Notes: generated by a model from the sequence alone, not told the origin. A stretch of DNA of 64,000 nucleotides from Rhizorhapis sp. SPR117 (GCF_021742065.1 NZ_JAKKIE010000003.1:103105-167104), one strand, 5' to 3'; positions 52,701 to 63,974 are shown, numbered from the stretch's first letter. Numbers and translations are program-made.

Positions 52701-54510
52701 GCTGCCGCGCCTGCCTGACGGCGATCCTGAGCTTCAGGCCGAGGCCGTCGCGCGCCATCGTGAACAGATCGCGGCTGAACTCTCCGGGTGAGACTCGCAG
52801 ATAGCGATCGATCGGACCGAAGTGATAGAGACTCTCATGCTTGGCATTGATCAACACCGACGCCGGCGCATAGGCATCGGCAAGGATGCGATGCGTGATA
52901 TTCCCAAGATTTTCCAGCCGCCGCTCGGAGGCTCGATCGACATTTGGCCAGGTCACGCGGGTCCTTTCCAGAGTATCGATCGGGAATTGCAGCTGACTTG
53001 CCCGGCCCTGGCCGACTCTCCGGTAGAGGTGGTGAGCGTGCGATATTGGCTTGAAGAGATCCGAAGGATCGCCCGGCGTTTCGGATGCGCCGAGAAAAAG
53101 AACGCCGTCTTGCCGCAGTGAAAAATGAAACAACCCGATGATCTTGTCCTGCGCTTCGGGGCGCAAGTAGATCAAGAGATTCCGGCAGGATATGAAATCA
53201 ATTCGTGAAAAGGGTGCATCCTTCAAAATGTCGTGGGCCGTAAAAACAATCGTTTCCCGGAGGCGCGTCGAAGCGCGGTATCCGTCCGTCTCCTTGATGA
53301 AAAAATGTTCCAGGCGTTCCGGATCAATTTCCGATTTGATCGATGGGGAGTAAACGCCCTGCCGGGCTATTGAAATCATCTCCTCATCGATGTCGGTGGC
53401 GAATATCTGGAGGTTTATATTCCGCCCGCGTCGTGCCATCTCCTCGAAGAAGAGGATCGCGATCGAGTAGGCTTCCTCTCCGGTGCTGCAAGCCGTCACC
53501 CATATCCTGAGCGGCACGTCGTCCCGGTGTTGGCGAACGAGATCCGGAATAACACTCGACGCGAGCGTCTCGAAGTCCTTGGTTCCCCGAAAGAACTGCG
53601 TGACGTGGATCAGCATATCTTTCGCCAGCAAGGCAATTTCGCTGGGATCGGCGCGAAGGAGCTTCAGATATTCATCGAGGGTCTCGCTTCCGCGTATCGC
53701 CATGCGCCGTTGGATGCGGCGCAACAGGCTCGCCTCCTTATAGGCGCCGAAATCGCGCGAGGTCTTTTGGTGCACCAGCGCCAGGATCTGCGCGAGAATG
53801 GTGTCGGGTCCCACGCCTGCGTCGGTTTCGCCGGGAGCGGTCGTCCGCGCATGCGCGCACTGCTGCAACAGCGCTTCGGCGATTTTGACGAGCGGAAGGA
53901 CAAGATCGACGGCTCCCGTGCCGATCGCGTTGCGGGGCATGCCATCGAAAGCGGCTTCATCGGGATCCTGGGCGATGATGAGGCCGGCATGCTCGTTGAT
54001 GGCCTTCAACCCCAGGCTGCCGTCCGTTCCGGTGCCGGTCAGGATCACGGCAACCGTCCGTGCGCGATTTTCCTCTGCGAGCGACGTCAGGAATCTGTCG
54101 ATGGGGAAGCGTGCGCCATGCTTTTCCCGCTCGATCGAAACCCGCAGCATGCCGTCCTTTACCGTCAGGTAGGCATGGCGCGGAATGACATAGACATGGT
54201 CCGGTTCGAGGGCGGTGCGATCGGCCGCTTCGCTGACGATCATGCCTGTGTGCTGGGATAGAATCTCGGGCAGCGTGCTTTCATGCGTGGGATCGAGGTG
54301 CTGGATCAGGACGAATGCCATTCCGCACCGATCCGGCAGCATATCAAAAAGCTCCATGAAAGCCTCGACGCCGCCGGCGGAGGCTCCGATCGCGACGATC
54401 GGGAAGGCGTCTCCCTCGATTCGATCCCGCTTGGCGGCCACCACGGGCGCGTTATCGGTACCTGCAGCTACGATTGCCGGTGGCTTTGCCGAAGAGCGCT
54501 TCCTCGTCAT
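49765..54510 (-). CDS. CheB-CheR-PAS hybrid histidine kinase with two receivers and a FixJ-like DNA-binding end
   Basis: One unbroken frame of 1581 residues. In order: CheB methylesterase (about 36-215; Ser44 in GASAGG, His71, Asp163), CheR methyltransferase (about 235-495; ACSTGEEAYS), a PAS-like region (530-645), a coiled coil (664-745, LEHANEELRANNEEAM), two PAS regions (745-860, 865-985), HisKA/HATPase (His1014 in ASHDLRQPLQ, Asn1128, DTGAGIP, GLGLGLS), receiver 1 (phospho-Asp1300), receiver 2 (phospho-Asp1435) and a LuxR/FixJ helix-turn-helix (1523-1581: AGKVNKEIAASLRINQRTV). Receiver 2 plus the end is a complete FixJ-type regulator. GAGGCAGGCCGG precedes ATG 54510. No heme-type PAS motif was identified. 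It may regulate the FixJ-like sites in this window. Confidence 0.93.
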   Translation of the reverse strand: MTRKRSSAKPPAIVAAGTDNAPVVAAKRDRIEGDAFPIVAIGASAGGVEAFMELFDMLPDRCGMAFVLIQHLDPTHESTLPEILSQHTGMIVSEAADRTALEPDHVYVIPRHAYLTVKDGMLRVSIEREKHGARFPIDRFLTSLAEENRARTVAVILTGTGTDGSLGLKAINEHAGLIIAQDPDEAAFDGMPRNAIGTGAVDLVLPLVKIAEALLQQCAHARTTAPGETDAGVGPDTILAQILALVHQKTSRDFGAYKEASLLRRIQRRMAIRGSETLDEYLKLLRADPSEIALLAKDMLIHVTQFFRGTKDFETLASSVIPDLVRQHRDDVPLRIWVTACSTGEEAYSIAILFFEEMARRGRNINLQIFATDIDEEMISIARQGVYSPSIKSEIDPERLEHFFIKETDGYRASTRLRETIVFTAHDILKDAPFSRIDFISCRNLLIYLRPEAQDKIIGLFHFSLRQDGVLFLGASETPGDPSDLFKPISHAHHLYRRVGQGRASQLQFPIDTLERTRVTWPNVDRASERRLENLGNITHRILADAYAPASVLINAKHESLYHFGPIDRYLRVSPGEFSRDLFTMARDGLGLKLRIAVRQARQRHEAVTATGAEIRRDGKTFFATATVRPLDVEGQELLLVSFFDEPGHKAKVRRSPRSLSDAARIAELENDVATTRQELEQTIRELEHANEELRANNEEAMSVNEEFHATSEELQTSKEELQSLNEELTTVNGQLQIALEKQRSTASDLQNILNSTDIATLFLDRDFNIRFFTPSAKTLFGIIDTDVGRPLANLALPRTDATLLDDAGLVLRDLSPVQREIKAENDAWYIRRILPIRTQDDQVAGIIITFSDVSQMKVVEEQIRDARNYAVSIIDTIREPLVVLDGSMGIVSANTSFYRYFAATAEDTLGRTLGQSGAGELGVPGLDRFIDEIRAGKIAQDHEIEIERKGRGRRVLMLRAREIENRPADERRVLVAIDDITERVEAEQALVDARKAAEEANFEKSRFLAAASHDLRQPLQTLRLLRGIIEQKVVDPETVQLMKRAGETLDGLNGLLDSMLDNNQLEAGTILPQVDAFPIHDLLDRLRSEFAVHAEAAGVAWRVIPSKRLVKSDQHLLERMLRNLLSNAFKYTRRGKILLGCRAHGDRLSIEVWDTGAGIPEGDLPTIFNEFHRTGGMATPDPNPGLGLGLSIVRRLGELLDHPIDVCSRVGKGSAFKIKVPIGTDRSADHRTMELRADGGMIPSRKGRILVIEDDAPVREMLGMFLSGVGHHVVLAADGQEALDAVYKVAEAPDLLIADYSLPDGADGFAAIDNIRKALNAKLPAIVLTGDISTVTLQAITRRGEFHLAKPVTGDRLAGMVARLLAASPQSPAAPERISASSDLRVFVVDDDRGIRDTLRELLEIKGYQVETYSDGESLLKADSPGMQGCLILDANMPGMGGLEVLEHLKGRDSRLSICMITGKGDIATAVTAMKAGAIDFIEKPVDPAQLIATINRAFERARIASEESESRASATQALASMTKRQRQVLDLILAGKVNKEIAASLRINQRTVESHRALIMKKMGATSVAELVRLVLTAH

Positions 54511-54576
54511 CCGGCCTGCCTCACATGCCTTTGCCAGGCGTGGGACCACAAGGCTTTATGCCGGCGCGCGCACGCC

Positions 54577-54594
54577 ACTCGGTATTTTCCGAGT
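54577..54594. promoter_or_regulatory. Inverted repeat ACTCGG-N6-CCGAGT in a divergent promoter region
   Basis: It lies between the hybrid kinase (start 54510) and the small protein gene (54696). The central TATTTTCC weakly recalls the FixJ-like right half. It may be an operator. Confidence 0.35.
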
Positions 54595-54695
54595 CTGTGC
54601 AAGCAACCCCGTTTGGGCGAACACTCATTCACCCAGAGCCTTTCAGATATCAGATTTCGAAAGTCCGAGCATTGCTGCTTGGAATGGAGGCGGCG

Positions 54696-54923
54696 ATGAC
54701 TGAAGAATGGGTGATCAAACAGAACATTTCTCGATACCGGCGGCTTCTGGAGGCCGAAACCGATCACGATAAACAATTGACGCTTCGGAACTTGCTTGCC
54801 GAGTCCCGCGAACGATTGGCCCGCGGCGATCGGAAGAGCGACTCGTCTATTGCGGCTAAAGGGCGCGGTTCCACTGAGACCAGCTTGAGTCCTAAACCTC
54901 CATCCAACCAACACACTGAGTGA
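54696..54923 (+). CDS. Small helical protein, unknown function
   Basis: The 75-residue product has a charged helical N-terminal part (WVIKQNISRYRRLLEAETDH, LRNLLAESRERLARG) and a Ser/Pro-rich tail. Similar short proteins are common near stress genes in alphaproteobacteria, as I recall; function is unknown. TGGAGGCGGCG just before ATG 54696 supports it. It is divergent from the hybrid kinase. Confidence 0.65.
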   Translation: MTEEWVIKQNISRYRRLLEAETDHDKQLTLRNLLAESRERLARGDRKSDSSIAAKGRGSTETSLSPKPPSNQHTE

Positions 54924-55186
54924 CCCCGACATTTCCGACCGCCTTCGGGAGCCGTTTTGAATAGATCATGGAGCGATGACAAGCGATCTGTCGAACAGCC
55001 GGCGCTCGTCAGGGGCGATGTCGCCGGGGGAGATGCCGCCTAGCGAAGGGATTCCGTGCCGGTCGAGCCCGACAGTGGGCGGTCCTTATCCTCGCTCGGG
55101 CGGTTGCGAGGCGAACTCGGTGCGGATGCGGCCAAAAGCAAGATCAGGGCAATCGGCGAGGTCGGTGTGCGGCTTTCGAATCGTCC
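54924..55186. other. Intergenic region, 263 bp
   Basis: It separates the small protein from the 3' end of the N-ATPase operon. Short frames exist on both strands, none with a proper start. No clear terminator was found for the ATPase operon. Confidence 0.4.
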
Positions 55187-56041
55187 TCAACGGAAACCCG
55201 CCGCGAGTTCCACCACTTCCTCTGTGATCGCGTCCTGACGGCCTTGGCGAAAGACAGCAGCGAGCACATCGCTCGTCTTTGCGATATTCTCGCTGACCGA
55301 CATCATCGCGCGAAGACGCGCCTCGCTCTCGGCGGCGAACGCCAGCATGAGCGCTTCGCAAAGCTCGGCGAATACATATTCCTCGGCCAGCATCGCCACC
55401 AACCGATCCGCGGGCATCGTCACAAGCGGCGGAATCGCGCGCGGATGCGAGGAAAAGCGGGCATAGTCGAACGGAATCAGCGTCTTCGCGCGGAAAGGCT
55501 GTAACGCGGAGGCGCCATCGGGCGAGGCATGGAGCAGCGTCACGCTGCCGACTCCACCGTGTGCCAGCAGCGCATAGAGAGTCTGGGCAATATGGTTGGC
55601 CGTGTCGGCGACCTCGCGGACGTGCAGCGGCATGGTGGTCGTCCAGGCGGGTTTGAGGCCCTGCGCTTCCGCCAGCATCCGTCCGCGGCTGCCGGCGAGC
55701 ATCAGCGTCGCGGGAGGTCCGTCGGCGGACTGCCGCAAATGGGCAAGCGCGGCCTGGATCGCGCGGTCGCTGTAGGCGCCGGCGAAGCCCTGCTCGCCCG
55801 CCAGGAGAATCAATATATCGCCTTCCGCCTTGCCGTTCCGCGGCGCGGCGCTGCCGTGCGCGAGCGCAAGCGCTTCGCCGATGGCGCTGCCCATCGTCGC
55901 GGCATAGGCGCGTATCGCCTCCAGCCGGCTTTCCGCCTCACGCTGCCGGGCAGCGGCAATTCCGCGCATCGCCGTCGCGACGGCTCCGAGCTGGCGAACG
56001 GTCTCCATGCGCCGTGTGATTGCGGCCAGGCGGTCCATCAT
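55187..56041 (-). CDS. atpG: N-type ATPase gamma subunit
   Basis: The 284-residue central-stalk subunit starts [20 protein letters not shown] and ends with the conserved helix ([20 protein letters not shown]) and [14 protein letters not shown]. It is divergent from ordinary AtpG, as expected for the N-type. Last gene of the operon; its ATG overlaps the atpA stop by 4 bp. Confidence 0.88.
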   Translation of the reverse strand: MMDRLAAITRRMETVRQLGAVATAMRGIAAARQREAESRLEAIRAYAATMGSAIGEALALAHGSAAPRNGKAEGDILILLAGEQGFAGAYSDRAIQAALAHLRQSADGPPATLMLAGSRGRMLAEAQGLKPAWTTTMPLHVREVADTANHIAQTLYALLAHGGVGSVTLLHASPDGASALQPFRAKTLIPFDYARFSSHPRAIPPLVTMPADRLVAMLAEEYVFAELCEALMLAFAAESEARLRAMMSVSENIAKTSDVLAAVFRQGRQDAITEEVVELAAGFR

Positions 56042-57549
56042 GGCCGGATCGTCTCGGCGATCAGATCGCGGAGCACGGCAAGGAGGGCTGCGTGAGCGGC
56101 ATCGTCCAGTTCACCGCGCTGGATGAGCTTTGCGACCACATCGCCCGCATCGGCATCCAGCCGCGCGGACAGCCTATCACGGATCGCGTCAATGTCGGCC
56201 ACCGGCACGGGGTCGAGCAGCCCTGCGGCGAGCCCGGCCAGGAGCGCCACCATGTCGGCCGTTTTGAGCGCTCTCAGACGCGGCTGGGCGAGCAGCGCGC
56301 GGATGCGCTCGCCGCGCAGGATGCGCCCCTTCAGCCGCTCGTCGGACAGGCCGCCGAAGCGGGTGAACATCTCCAGCTCCTGGAACTGGGCATAGTCGAG
56401 CCGGATACGTCCCGACGCCTTGCGTAGCGCCGGATTCTGCGCCTTGCCGCCGACGCGGCTGACACTGAGCCCGACATCCACCGCCGGGCGCTGGCCGGCC
56501 GCGAACAGGTGACGGTCCAGAACGATCTGTCCATCGGTGATCGAGATCAGGTTCGTCGGGATATAGCCGGAGAGGTTGCCCGCATCTGTCTCGGCGATCG
56601 GAAGTGCGGTCAGCGTACCGCCGCCCAAGGCGGGGGACAGCCGTGCGGCGCGTTCGAGCAGGCGGGCGTGGAGATAGAAGATATCCCCCGGATAGGCCTC
56701 GCGACCCGGCGGCTCGCGGGTGAGCAGCGAAAGCTCACGGTGGGTGGCCGCGTGCTTGGTGAGGTCGTCGAGCACGATCAGCACATGCTGGCCCTTGTCG
56801 CGGAAATATTCGCCCATGGCGAAACCAGCGAAGGGGGCAATCCATTGCATGCCCGCGGTCGAAGAAGCCGAAGCGATGAGAAAGATCGTGCGCTCGGGAG
56901 CGCCGTGCGCCCGTATGTCCTCGATCACGCGCTCGACCGCCATGCTCCGCTGGCCGATCGCCACATAGACGCAGATCATGTCGGCGCGGCGCTGGTTGAC
57001 CATCGCGTCGACCGCGATGGATGTTTTCCCGGTGGCGCGGTCGCCGATGATGAGTTCGCGCTGGCCGCGGCCGATGGGAAACAGAGTGTCGACCACGACC
57101 AAGCCGGTCTCGACCGGCTCGCTGACGAGGTCGCGCTCGATGATGCGCGGTGCGTCGCGCTCGATCGGATGCATCGCCTCGGCCGTGATCGCCGGCCCGT
57201 CATCGAGCGGACGGCCGAGCGGGTCCACGATCCGCCCTAGCAGCGCTTCTCCGACCGGCACGCGGACAACCTCGCCGGTGCCCGCGACGCGCGAGCCCGC
57301 TTCGATTTTCTGACCCTCGTCGAGCAGCACCACGTTCACGCCGTCGGTTTCCAGGCTGAGCGCGAAACCATAGCGGTCCCCTTCGAAGCGCAGCAATTCG
57401 TCGAGCCGGGCCTCGGGCAGCCCCGAGACGTAGGCGATATTGTCGCCCGTGCGCTCGACACGGCCGAGCGACATCGCCTCGGGACCGATCGCCGCCCCGG
57501 CGATGCGGCCGCGCTCACGCTCGAGCCAGGCATTCTCGTCAATCGCCAT
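56038..57549 (-). CDS. atpA: N-type ATPase alpha subunit
   Basis: The 503-residue subunit has Walker A GDRATGKT at 169-176, VYVAIGQR, the [14 protein letters not shown] segment and [14 protein letters not shown] [11 protein letters not shown]. It binds nucleotide at the non-catalytic sites of the F1-like head. The ATG at 57549 overlaps the end of atpF by 11 bp; the frame is open upstream but shows only antisense-like sequence. Confidence 0.93.
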   Translation of the reverse strand: MAIDENAWLERERGRIAGAAIGPEAMSLGRVERTGDNIAYVSGLPEARLDELLRFEGDRYGFALSLETDGVNVVLLDEGQKIEAGSRVAGTGEVVRVPVGEALLGRIVDPLGRPLDDGPAITAEAMHPIERDAPRIIERDLVSEPVETGLVVVDTLFPIGRGQRELIIGDRATGKTSIAVDAMVNQRRADMICVYVAIGQRSMAVERVIEDIRAHGAPERTIFLIASASSTAGMQWIAPFAGFAMGEYFRDKGQHVLIVLDDLTKHAATHRELSLLTREPPGREAYPGDIFYLHARLLERAARLSPALGGGTLTALPIAETDAGNLSGYIPTNLISITDGQIVLDRHLFAAGQRPAVDVGLSVSRVGGKAQNPALRKASGRIRLDYAQFQELEMFTRFGGLSDERLKGRILRGERIRALLAQPRLRALKTADMVALLAGLAAGLLDPVPVADIDAIRDRLSARLDADAGDVVAKLIQRGELDDAAHAALLAVLRDLIAETIRP

Positions 57550-58270
57550 CGCGACCGAGCTCCGCCGTGATGTGGTCAAGGTCGGCGCGCAGGCTGTTGC
57601 GTACGACGGCGTGCGCGCCTTCCAGCTCGATCCCGGCGATGAGCGCGGCGTCGACCACGATCTCCGGCTCGGCCGGCGCGCCAAGCTTTTCCGCCAGCAG
57701 GACGCGAAGTGCGCGGATATCGGTTTCATCCGGCGGCGCGGCGACGCGGGCGCATGGCTGCTCGGCAAGGCCGGCCTTTGCTTGCGGCGAAAGCGCATCG
57801 ATGGCCTTGCCCAGCGAGGGCAGGAACGGGGCGATCCGCAACGCTTCCGGCAGATGCGCAAGCACGCGGCCAGCGATGATAATGGCAAGTTGGGAGGCGC
57901 GGGACTGGGCTCGACGCTCCACGTCGGTGCGCATCCTTTCGATCTCTGCGACGGCGGCGGCACGTAGCCTGGCGGCCTCGTCATGGGCCGCCGTGACGAG
58001 GCGTTCGCGCTCTCCGGCAGCGGCGTCAGTCGCCGCCTTGAGCTGCGCGGCGCGGCTGGCGGCCATCTCGGCTTCCGCCGCCGCCGCCGCGTCGCGATCC
58101 TGCTCTGCCGATGCTCTCAGGGCTTCGGCCTCGGCGCCAATCCGCTCGGCGGCGGCTTGGCGCTCCGCAATCATCGCGGCGACCGGCTTGAACAGGAAAC
58201 GGGACAGCAGCCAGATCAGGACGATCGCGTTGATCGCCTGCAGCCCCAGCGTCCACCAGTCGATCCGCAC
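57539..58270 (-). CDS. atpF: N-type ATPase b subunit, long form
   Basis: The 243-residue subunit has an N-terminal membrane helix ([18 protein letters not shown]) followed by a long Ala/Glu/Arg helix (about 30-120) forming the peripheral stalk. The C-terminal 100 residues look delta-like ([20 protein letters not shown]), consistent with N-ATPases having a b subunit with an extended C-terminus and no separate delta gene. Confidence 0.88.
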   Translation of the reverse strand: MRIDWWTLGLQAINAIVLIWLLSRFLFKPVAAMIAERQAAAERIGAEAEALRASAEQDRDAAAAAEAEMAASRAAQLKAATDAAAGERERLVTAAHDEAARLRAAAVAEIERMRTDVERRAQSRASQLAIIIAGRVLAHLPEALRIAPFLPSLGKAIDALSPQAKAGLAEQPCARVAAPPDETDIRALRVLLAEKLGAPAEPEIVVDAALIAGIELEGAHAVVRNSLRADLDHITAELGRDGD

Positions 58271-58279
58271 CGCCTGCGC

Positions 58280-58528
58280 TCAGCCGGCGAAAGGGTTTGC
58301 GAACAGCAGCAGCAGCGCCACGACGAGGCAGTAGATCGCCATCGTCTCGATCATCGCAAGGCCGACGAACAGCGTGCGCGACAGCGTGCCCGCCATTTCG
58401 GGTTGGCGCGCGATCGCGTCCATCGCCGCGGCGACGGCGCGTCCTTCGGCGAGCGCCGGCCCGATCGCACCGAAGGAGACGGCGAGTGCCGCGGCAAATA
58501 TACTGGCGATGTGTGCCCAGTTGGTCAT
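58280..58528 (-). CDS. atpE: N-type ATPase c subunit (rotor ring)
   Basis: The 82-residue hairpin has helix 1 with GPALAEGR (Glu28), a polar loop ARQPE and helix 2 with MIETMAIY (Glu61, Thr62, Tyr66). The pair Glu28/Glu61 is the two-carboxylate ion site seen in N-type c subunits. Thr62 and Tyr66 fit Na+-site ligands, but H+ coupling is also possible for two-carboxylate rings. It overlaps atpB by 4 bp. Confidence 0.92.
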   Translation of the reverse strand: MTNWAHIASIFAAALAVSFGAIGPALAEGRAVAAAMDAIARQPEMAGTLSRTLFVGLAMIETMAIYCLVVALLLLFANPFAG

Positions 58529-59214
58529 GGCGTCGTTTCCGTAGCTGCTTGAGGGGAGGGCGCGATGGCGGCGCCGATGAACACCATGGTCAGCACCGCA
58601 AAGATATAGGCCTGGATGGCGCCGGTCAGCAGATCGAGCGCCATCAGCGGGATGGGCACCAACAAACCCGCGAGGCTCAACAGGATGCCGATGATGAACA
58701 CGCCGCTCATCACATTGCCGAACAGGCGCACGATCATCGAGAAGGTGCGCGTGATCTGTTCCAACAGCGTGAGCGGCGCCATGAACCAGCTCGGCTCGGC
58801 GAAGCTCTTGAGGTAACCGAGCGCTCCGCGCGTGCGCACGCCGTGGAAGATCATCGCTGCGAATACGATGCCGGCAAGCGCCGCGTCGGTTTCAAGATGG
58901 GCCGTGGGCGGCTCGACGCCAGGGAGGAGCGACGACCAGTTGGCCGTCAGGATGAACAGGAAGATGGCGCCCACGAGCCCGCGATAAGGCGCGGGATCGG
59001 CCTGCATCGTATCGCGGATCTGGCTGTCGATCGTCGCGACGGTCAGCTCGAGGGCGGCCTGCGTCTTGCCCGGAACGATCCGCAGCCGCCGAGTGAAGAG
59101 CGCCGATCCGCCCACGAGAAGCAGCATGATCGCCCAGGTGACGAGCACGGGCGCGGTGATCGCCACCGGACCCAGGTGAAAAAGCGGATGGAGGGTGAGC
59201 GGCGATTCTCTCAT
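58525..59214 (-). CDS. atpB: N-type ATPase a subunit
   Basis: The 229-residue membrane subunit has about six helices with the essential Arg in [12 protein letters not shown] and the C-terminal [20 protein letters not shown]. It forms the ion half-channels beside the c ring. It overlaps atpR and atpE by 4 bp each. Confidence 0.92.
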   Translation of the reverse strand: MRESPLTLHPLFHLGPVAITAPVLVTWAIMLLLVGGSALFTRRLRIVPGKTQAALELTVATIDSQIRDTMQADPAPYRGLVGAIFLFILTANWSSLLPGVEPPTAHLETDAALAGIVFAAMIFHGVRTRGALGYLKSFAEPSWFMAPLTLLEQITRTFSMIVRLFGNVMSGVFIIGILLSLAGLLVPIPLMALDLLTGAIQAYIFAVLTMVFIGAAIAPSPQAATETTP

Positions 59215-59489
59215 AGTCCACCGCTCTTTCTCGCCTGGCGTCGCATCATCAGCGCACGCACGGCCACGAGCGCGACGGCGGCCGAGATCAGGTCCACAGC
59301 CCCGAGCCTGGCGAGCAGGACCAGCACCAATGCGAGCAGCGCAAACCGTAGCGCCTGCAACCCGGCTGCCGCACCCACACGCCCCTCGGTGATCCAGCGC
59401 ACGCTTGGCGACAGGGTATGGAGATGCGCAAAGCCGATCATGACACCGGCCATTGCGCCGAACGCGGCGTGCTGGATGGTGGCGATCAT
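59211..59489 (-). CDS. atpR: N-type ATPase small membrane subunit AtpR
   Basis: The 92-residue protein has three hydrophobic stretches (TIQHAAFGAMAGVMIGFAHL, ALRFALLALVLVLLARLGAV, LISAAVALVAVRALMMRR). AtpR is found only in N-ATPases and is thought to aid c-ring assembly. ATG 59489 overlaps the atpQ stop by 4 bp; the open frame upstream lacks hydrophobic pattern. Confidence 0.85.
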   Translation of the reverse strand: MIATIQHAAFGAMAGVMIGFAHLHTLSPSVRWITEGRVGAAAGLQALRFALLALVLVLLARLGAVDLISAAVALVAVRALMMRRQARKSGGL

Positions 59490-59760
59490 GGCCGCCGCAT
59501 CCATCGCCACGCCATCCAGAAGCCGAGTGCCGCGCCCAGCATCAGCAGAGCGGCGGTGATCTCGATGCCAGTATGCAAGCGCTTGTCGAGTAGACGACCG
59601 ACCAGCGCGCCGCCGAGCGCCGGCAGCACGATCATCCAGCCGAGCACACCGATCTGTCCGAGCCGCGCCGCGAGCGAAGGTTCGGGATGACGAGCCGCCT
59701 GTTCGGCGCGGCGGCGGGCTTCGCGCGCCGCCGCGGCCAGCGGGTCCGGTCGCTCGCGGT

Positions 59761-59764
<4 letters not shown>
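59486..59764 (-). CDS. atpQ: N-type ATPase subunit AtpQ (AtpI-like)
   Basis: The 92-residue protein has a basic head (AREARRRAEQAARHPEP) and two helices (LGWMIVLPALGGALVGRLLD, LLMLGAALGFWMAWRWM), as in AtpI/AtpQ. It probably helps Mg2+ supply or c-ring assembly. It overlaps atpC and atpR by 4 bp. Confidence 0.85.
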
Positions 59765-61989
<2,225 letters not shown>

Positions 61990-62694
61990 TTAGAAGCGAA
62001 CTTTCATTGCCCCTACAAGGCTCCCGGCAGCGTTCCTTCCGGCATATCGTTGATAGTCGGAGTCGACATAGCTCAATGAAGCTTCCAGCTTTCCCTTCGT
62101 ATATCGCAAGCCAACACTCCAATCTTGCTTGTCGTCATACATACCCTCTTCCCAGCCATAGTGTAGGCGGAGAACGAGCCGGTTAGGCGCGAGCGGAAGA
62201 GTGACCGTTTCCGACAAGTAGACATTTGTGCGGGGAGCGTTCCCTTGGCGAGGCGCGAGAGCAATAAGCGTATCAAAGGTAGCTGCGCCAACCATCCTCG
62301 TAAGCGATGCTTCTATGTCGTAGGTGTTGACACTATCGCCGCCTGGATAAACAAAGCCATAGGCTAGGATAGTGATTTGCGTTTCTCCGATGGAACTGCG
62401 GAATCCGCTATAAAAATCGAGTTCGATATTGGAACCATGATAGTCGGCTATCGACGACGCCCAAACGCCCACCACAAGTCCGTCGCCGCTCGCCATTTCG
62501 ACGTTCGCCTGTATCGCTGGCCCGCGCTCTGATGCGCTGATCCCACGAAACCTGTAGTCCGAAACTATAGCCAATTCTGTGACGATGGATGGGCTATCCC
62601 GTGCAAGTGCGGGGTCGCACGCTGACGCGCACGCAGGCAAGAACAGTAAGATACGAAGCCCCCATATGACCTGACGGGCCGGTGGCTTCGCCAC
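61990..62694 (-). CDS. TorF/TIGR02001-type putative porin
   Basis: The 234-residue protein has a signal peptide-like start (WGLRILLFLPACASA) and the family signature VSDYRFRGIS near 45. Alternating strands follow (IELDFYSGFRSSIGETQITI, LVLRLHYGWEEG, WSVGLRYTKGKLEASLSYVD) and it ends in Phe, as outer-membrane beta-barrels do. The start is a GTG at 62694, about 30 bp from the IS3 element; insertion may have replaced the original N-terminus. Codon use is AT-richer than its neighbours, which suggests transfer. Confidence 0.72.
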   Translation of the reverse strand: MAKPPARQVIWGLRILLFLPACASACDPALARDSPSIVTELAIVSDYRFRGISASERGPAIQANVEMASGDGLVVGVWASSIADYHGSNIELDFYSGFRSSIGETQITILAYGFVYPGGDSVNTYDIEASLTRMVGAATFDTLIALAPRQGNAPRTNVYLSETVTLPLAPNRLVLRLHYGWEEGMYDDKQDWSVGLRYTKGKLEASLSYVDSDYQRYAGRNAAGSLVGAMKVRF

Positions 62695-62782
62695 GGCTCA
62701 AGGCCAAGCATAAAGCGATACGTGAGCTGCTGCCGGTTCCGTGGACACCGAGATAAGGTGTTTTTGGGACCGGAGGGTGTGG

Positions 62783-63073
62783 ATGCAACGACGGAAGTTC
62801 AGCCGGGAGTTCAAGCTCGAGGCGGTGAAGCTGGTGCGGGAGCGCGGGGTGTCGGTGGCGCAGGCGGCGCGCGATCTGGACGTCCACGAGAACGTGCTGC
62901 GTAAATGGGTTCGCGACCATCAAGCCGATCCGGGATCGGCATTTCCCGGGCACGGCGTGATGAAGCCCGAGCAGCAGGAGATTGAGCGGCTGCGCCGCGA
63001 GTTGGCCCGGATGAAGGCGGAGCGCGACATCCTAAAAAAAGCGGCGGCCTACTTCGCGAAGGACTCGATATGA
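62783..63073 (+). CDS. IS3-family transposase OrfA
   Basis: The 96-residue protein has a helix-turn-helix (REFKLEAVKLVRERGVSVAQ, ARDLDVHENVLRKWV) and a C-terminal leucine zipper-like helix (IERLRRELARMKAERDILKK). It binds the element ends. The ATG at 62783 matches typical OrfA starts (MQRRKFSREFK). Confidence 0.9.
   Translation: MQRRKFSREFKLEAVKLVRERGVSVAQAARDLDVHENVLRKWVRDHQADPGSAFPGHGVMKPEQQEIERLRRELARMKAERDILKKAAAYFAKDSI
63034..63041 (+). promoter_or_regulatory. Programmed -1 frameshift signal AAAAAAAG
   Basis: Codons AAA AAA follow a codon ending in A, so the slippery pattern A AAA AAA G is in phase. After a -1 slip the reading continues without a stop into OrfB, giving an OrfAB fusion, the active transposase in IS3 elements. 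Confidence 0.7.
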
Positions 63074-63945
63074 GGTTCGCCTTCGTCGCGAAGCACCGAG
63101 GGATCTGGCCAGTGTCTTGGATCTGCGAAGCGCTCGGTGTTTCGCGCAGCGGCTTTCACGCCTGGTTGGTCCGAGCGCCCAGCGCCCGTGCCCGCAGCGA
63201 TGAAGAGTTCGGCGCCAAGGTCCGCGCCAGCTTCATCTCCAGCTATCGGACGTACGGTGCGCGCCGGATCTGGCACGACCTTCTGGCCGAAGGCCTTTCA
63301 TGCGGCCTGCATCGCATCGAGCGGCTGATGCGTGTTCACGGCCTGAAGGCTCGTCCCCGGCGCCGCGGGCTGCCGAAGGATGACGGCCTGCGGTCCGTGA
63401 TCGCCGACAACCTGCTCGATCGCCAGTTCACGGCCGAGGCGCCCAACCAGAAGTGGATCGCCGACTTCACCTACATCTGGACCGCCGAGGGATGGCTGTA
63501 CGTCGCCGTCGTTATCGACCTGTTCTCCAGGCGCGTGGTCGGCTGGTCGATGAGCGACACCATGACCGCCCAGCTCGTGACCGACGCGTTGATGATGGCG
63601 ATCTGGCGCCGCGCAAAGCCCGACGCCCTGCTGCACCACTCGGATCAGGGCAGCCAATATACGAGCGAGAAGTTCCAGCGGCTGATGGCCGACAATGGCG
63701 TGGCCTGTTCCATGAGCCGGTCGGGCAACGTCTGGGACAACGCGGCGATGGAGAGCTTCTTCTCCTCGCTGAAGACCGAGCGGATCGGGCGTAAAACCTA
63801 CCGCACGCGCAATCACGCGAAGGCAGACGTGTTCGATTACATCGAGCGCTTCTACAATCCGACGCGCCGGCACTCGACCCTGGGCTATCTCAGCCCCATG
63901 GACTTCGAGCGGCAAGCGCAGCTTGCTGCGCGACAATCAGGGTGA
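63070..63945 (+). CDS. IS3-family transposase OrfB (DDE integrase)
   Basis: The 291-residue protein has the HTH_21-type head (WICEALGVSRSGFHAWL, SSYRTYGARRIWHDLL) and an rve catalytic core with the DDE triad in IADFTYIWT, HHSDQGSQYTS and NAAMESFFSSLK. RFYNPTRRHSTLGYLSP is the usual end. The last residues (ARQSG) are encoded by the tandem repeat and are probably not original. Its ATG overlaps the OrfA stop. Confidence 0.93.
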   Translation: MRFAFVAKHRGIWPVSWICEALGVSRSGFHAWLVRAPSARARSDEEFGAKVRASFISSYRTYGARRIWHDLLAEGLSCGLHRIERLMRVHGLKARPRRRGLPKDDGLRSVIADNLLDRQFTAEAPNQKWIADFTYIWTAEGWLYVAVVIDLFSRRVVGWSMSDTMTAQLVTDALMMAIWRRAKPDALLHHSDQGSQYTSEKFQRLMADNGVACSMSRSGNVWDNAAMESFFSSLKTERIGRKTYRTRNHAKADVFDYIERFYNPTRRHSTLGYLSPMDFERQAQLAARQSG

Positions 63946-63974
63946 GAATTGCCGACAATCAGGATGAGAATGGC
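63931..63974. repeat. 22-bp tandem repeat, two copies
   Basis: Copies at 63931-63952 and 63953-63974 share CGACAATCAG and GTGAGAAT/ATGAGAAT with two mismatches. Repeats of this kind occur at the ends of IS21-like elements, so a second insertion sequence may begin here. Confidence 0.5.

Larger units (their letters stand above)
62723..63945 (+). mobile_element. IS3-family insertion sequence, right end not found
   Basis: The left end begins about TGAGCTGCTGCCGG (62723), like other IS3-family ends that start TG. OrfA and OrfB follow in -1 phase. No inverted copy of the left end is found before the window ends; instead a 22-bp tandem repeat begins within the end of OrfB, which suggests truncation by another element. 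Confidence 0.75.

Noticed and set aside
55056..55238. A 60-codon plus-strand frame at the end of atpG
   Set aside because: It overlaps the 3' end of atpG antisense and has no ribosome binding site.
62719..62732. TACGTGAGCTGCTG at the IS3 left end as another FixJ-like site
   Set aside because: The core is made by the junction of host DNA and the IS end, and the right half does not fit.
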